A DNA stretch of 8,958 bases, taken from the NCBI GenBank assembly GCA_946482625.1, contig CAMLSH010000131.1:1-8958 (forward strand). The letters are read 5' to 3'. Source of the stretch: an uncultured Opitutaceae bacterium. Its GTDB lineage: Bacteria > Verrucomicrobiota > Verrucomicrobiae > Opitutales > Opitutaceae. Within the stretch, counting starts at the first letter, position 1. Each line of letters starts with the position of its first letter. Below the pieces are notes generated by a model that worked only from the letters and a program-made list of their open reading frames with translations, did not search any database and was not told where the DNA came from. A program made the translations under genes and the position numbers. Below are positions 7,371 through 8,958 of the stretch, piece after piece.

Positions 7371-8255
7371 ATGCTGAGCGTTTTAGAGATTATTAAGAAG
7401 ACGACGGACTTCTTCACCTCGAAGGGTGTGGAGAGTCCGCGGTTGAACGCGGAGCTGTTGATCGGGCACGCGCTTGGACTGAAGCGGATGCAGCTTTATC
7501 TGCAATTCGAGCGGCTGCTGGCGGAGGCAGAGTTGGAAAAGATTCGTCCGCTAGTGCGACGGCGGGCGCAGCGGGAGCCGTTGCAGTACATCATGGGAGA
7601 AACGGAGTGGAGCGGGTTGAAGCTCAAGACGGATAAGCGTGCCCTGATCCCGCGCCCGGAGACGGAGCTGTTGGTGGAATTTGCGGTGAAGGCGGCGAAG
7701 GAGCTGCGCGGGACGGGCGAGCCGGTTTCCGCGGCGATGCGTATCCTCGATCTGGGCACGGGGACGGGGGCGCTGGCATTGGCGTTGGCGAAGGAGTTTC
7801 CCGACGCGGCGGTGACGGCGGTGGACGCGAACGAGGAGGCGCTGGCGTTGGCGAGGGAGAATGCGACGGCTCTCGGGCTGAGCGAGCGGGTGACGTTTTT
7901 GACGTCGGACTGGTTTTCGGCGGTGCCGGAGCCGAAGGAGGCGGCGGAGCGTTTCGGGCTGATTGTGAGCAATCCGCCTTATCTGACGGAGGCTGAGGTC
8001 GCGGAGGCGGAGCCGGAGGTGAGAGAGTTCGAGCCGACGAGCGCGTTGATCGCGGCGGATGCCGGCGCGGCGGATTTGAAGAAGATCATTGCGGACGCGA
8101 TGCGGTTTATTGCGGACGGCGGTATTCTGGCGCTGGAGACGGGAATCGCGCAGCACGCGGAGCTGATGGCGGCATGCGCGGCGGCGGGTTTTGCACGGTG
8201 CGAATCGCGGCAGGATCTAACCGGGCGCGACCGGTTCGTGCTGGCGTGGCGGTGA
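7371..8255 (+). CDS. prmC: Release factor glutamine N5-methyltransferase
   Basis: PrmC (HemK) transfers a methyl group from S-adenosylmethionine to the glutamine of the GGQ motif in release factors, raising termination efficiency. The 294-residue protein has the usual N-terminal helical domain for release-factor binding (1-85, with SPRLNAELLIGHALG at 22-36 and QYIMGETEW at 72-80), then PRPETE at 94-99, the SAM-binding loop DLGTGTG at 127-133, the acidic residue after the second strand (VDAN, 151-154) and the catalytic NPPY at 201-204. Length is normal. The ATG at 7371 is backed by a strong purine run, GGGAGG at 7361-7366. It lies 76 nt after prfA on the same strand, the classic arrangement of enzyme with substrate. 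The coding strand is very rich in GCG/GAG codons, like its neighbours. Confidence 0.97.
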   Translation: MLSVLEIIKKTTDFFTSKGVESPRLNAELLIGHALGLKRMQLYLQFERLLAEAELEKIRPLVRRRAQREPLQYIMGETEWSGLKLKTDKRALIPRPETELLVEFAVKAAKELRGTGEPVSAAMRILDLGTGTGALALALAKEFPDAAVTAVDANEEALALARENATALGLSERVTFLTSDWFSAVPEPKEAAERFGLIVSNPPYLTEAEVAEAEPEVREFEPTSALIAADAGAADLKKIIADAMRFIADGGILALETGIAQHAELMAACAAAGFARCESRQDLTGRDRFVLAWR

Positions 8256-8291
8256 GGACGAGGCTGGGGGCGCGACGGAGAAGAATTGGGC

Positions 8292-8318
8292 CACAGAAGG
8301 CGCAGAAGACTCAAAAGG
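8292..8318 (+). repeat. Degenerate 9-nt tandem repeat (CACAGAAGG type)
   Basis: Three consecutive 9-nt units can be aligned: CACAGAAGG at 8292-8300, CGCAGAAGA at 8301-8309 and CTCAAAAGG at 8310-8318. They share the pattern C-N-C-A-R-A-A-G-R. I recall similar cacaga-type 9-nt periodic sequences from intergenic regions of Verrucomicrobiota and related phyla; that recollection was not checked. No coding potential is evident. Confidence 0.55.
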
Positions 8319-8478
8319 GCGGCTGGGCGCGCGGTGTGGGCCGGGCGAGTTTAGCCGGGTATTCGGGAGGCGGGCACGCGTGGATAGCGGAAGGGCGCGC
8401 GAGGTCTTCGTCGAGGCGGAGGAGGGAACGGCGGGGCGACAAGACGGTTTACGGTCTTTGCGATCGCACAGCGTGCGC

Positions 8479-8521
8479 GGAGCGCCCGCTCCACCTCGGA
8501 GATCCGCGCCTTGGGGCGCGG
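8479..8521. repeat. Paired GC-rich hairpins, possible REP-like element and bidirectional terminator
   Basis: Two perfect stems lie close together. GGAGCG (8479-8484) pairs with CGCTCC (8487-8492) across CC, and CCGCGCC (8504-8510) pairs with GGCGCGG (8515-8521) across a TTGG loop. The second stem ends 14 nt from the protease stop codon and is followed by CTACAG. No T-run follows on either strand, so factor-independent termination is uncertain. The block resembles dispersed intergenic palindromes; only a genome-wide search could show whether it is repeated. Confidence 0.45.
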
Positions 8522-8535
8522 CTACAGGGAGGAAC

Positions 8536-8958
8536 TCAGCTGCGCCTGACGGCTTGGGCGGTGAGGGGCGGGGCGTCGGTGAACATGCGGCCGGATTTTC
8601 CGACCAGTTCGATGGCGTCGTTGATGACGCGGAGCGCTTCGCGGAGATGGATATCGAGCTTCTTTGCCTCTTCCTCGGTCTCTTCGCCGGCGGCGATTTG
8701 TTCGGGGGTGAGCTCGGCTTTGATCGTGGGTGGTTTGGGTGGCCCGAGGGTGAATTCGCGCGAGGCGTATTCGCCTTGGGAGAGGCGGGTCTTTTCTGCG
8801 CGCATGAGCTTGCGGAAAGCGGTGTCGGCTTCGCGTTGCTGGCGGCGTTCCTCCAGATTGATGGAGATTTCTTTCTGGTCCTGCTTGGTTTTGAACCAGT
8901 CGATATTTTTTTGAAGGTAGGAGAATTCTTCGAGCGTCTTCTGGCGCTCGCTGCTTGC
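8536..8958 (-). CDS. Probable tail-specific (carboxy-terminal processing) protease, C-terminal part only
   Basis: The frame stays open from the TGA at 8536-8538 through the right edge, so the window holds only the last 140 residues of a longer protein. An internal ATG at 8805 would give a shorter product but is unlikely as the true start, because the sequence before it is clearly coding. Visible residues 12-45 (FSYLQKNIDWFKTKQ, then EISINLEERRQQREAD) fit the helical C-terminal region (DUF3340) of Prc/Tsp proteases, where a pair of helices is followed by an 'isLn-e-R' strand. A Pro/Glu-rich linker (72-99) and a final helix DIHLREALRVINDAIELV (102-119) also fit that family. Prc enzymes are periplasmic Ser-Lys proteases with a PDZ domain that degrade proteins from their C-termini. 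The catalytic Ser-Lys and PDZ parts lie outside the window, so activity cannot be judged. It converges with prmC. Confidence 0.7.
   Translation of the reverse strand, partial: ASSERQKTLEEFSYLQKNIDWFKTKQDQKEISINLEERRQQREADTAFRKLMRAEKTRLSQGEYASREFTLGPPKPPTIKAELTPEQIAAGEETEEEAKKLDIHLREALRVINDAIELVGKSGRMFTDAPPLTAQAVRRS

Larger units (their letters stand above)
8256..8535. other. Convergent intergenic region without a gene
   Basis: This 280-nt stretch separates the prmC stop from the stop of the converging protease gene. A plus-strand frame runs through it but looks like a shadow (many Arg/Gly, no domain). It holds a 9-nt degenerate tandem at 8292-8318; a weak 5-bp hairpin AAGAC/GTCTT at 8441-8458 followed by TTTG; the palindrome TGCGATCGCA at 8459-8468; and two GC-rich hairpins between 8479 and 8521. 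It probably contains the 3' ends of both transcripts. Confidence 0.7.

Noticed and set aside
911..8467. Four copies of GCGATCGC (911, 1760, 5093, 8460), resembling the HIP1 octamer
   Set aside because: More than a rough composition-based expectation of less than one, but three lie in coding sequence where common codons such as GCG ATC GCG can create it. Nothing else suggests a cyanobacterium or HIP1-like enrichment.
8174..8914. 246-codon plus-strand frame over the right end
   Set aside because: It overlaps prmC and lies opposite the protease-like frame, which has recognisable C-terminal Prc features and stays open to the edge. The plus-strand translation is Arg/Ser/Gly-rich with no domain.
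1..8958. CRISPR array, tRNA, rRNA, insertion sequence or toxin-antitoxin pair
   Set aside because: No regularly spaced repeats, cloverleaf-like sequences, rRNA signatures, transposase motifs or small paired genes were seen on either strand.

Overview
The window looks like chromosomal DNA from a GC-rich member of the Verrucomicrobiota, most likely close to Opitutaceae. This is inferred from the character of the proteins, the GC-rich third codon positions (which create many long antisense shadow frames) and two intergenic signatures: a degenerate 9-nt CACAGAAGG-type tandem, and GC-rich hairpin blocks containing GGAGCGCCCGCTCC and GCGCGGCTACAG. No rRNA, tRNA, CRISPR array, transposase or phage gene is visible. 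Nearly everything is housekeeping or ordinary metabolism.

Layout. (1) Positions 85-2440, plus strand: a two-gene operon with a 10-nt gap. It encodes a SRPBCC domain fused to a TIGR01777/YfcH-type NAD(P)-binding epimerase-like protein, then a renalase-like FAD protein. (2) 2626-3576, plus: cysteine synthase, preceded by a roughly 185-nt spacer with a small palindrome and followed by a 28-nt imperfect hairpin. (3) 3768-4271, plus: a small exported or membrane-anchored S26/S24-fold peptidase with a Ser-His arrangement and one unusual substitution. (4) 4381-5986, minus: a HAD-superfamily phosphatase-like gene followed by a small two-helix membrane protein of clearly lower GC. (5) 5987-6163: a divergent promoter region whose prfA-proximal half holds an imperfect direct repeat. 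(6) 6164-8255, plus: prfA and prmC. These belong together, because PrmC methylates the GGQ glutamine of the release factor encoded next to it. (7) 8256-8535: a 280-nt convergent intergenic region with no gene, holding the 9-nt tandem and hairpins. (8) 8536 to the right edge, minus: the C-terminal 140 residues of a probable tail-specific (carboxy-terminal processing) protease.

I do not see a convincing undescribed multi-gene system. The best leads are the S26-like peptidase with Tyr where Sec11/SipW-type enzymes carry an Asp, the low-GC orphan membrane protein next to the HAD gene, the direct repeat in the prfA leader, and the intergenic repeat blocks. All calls come from reading the sequence. 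No homology search, structure prediction or promoter scoring was run.
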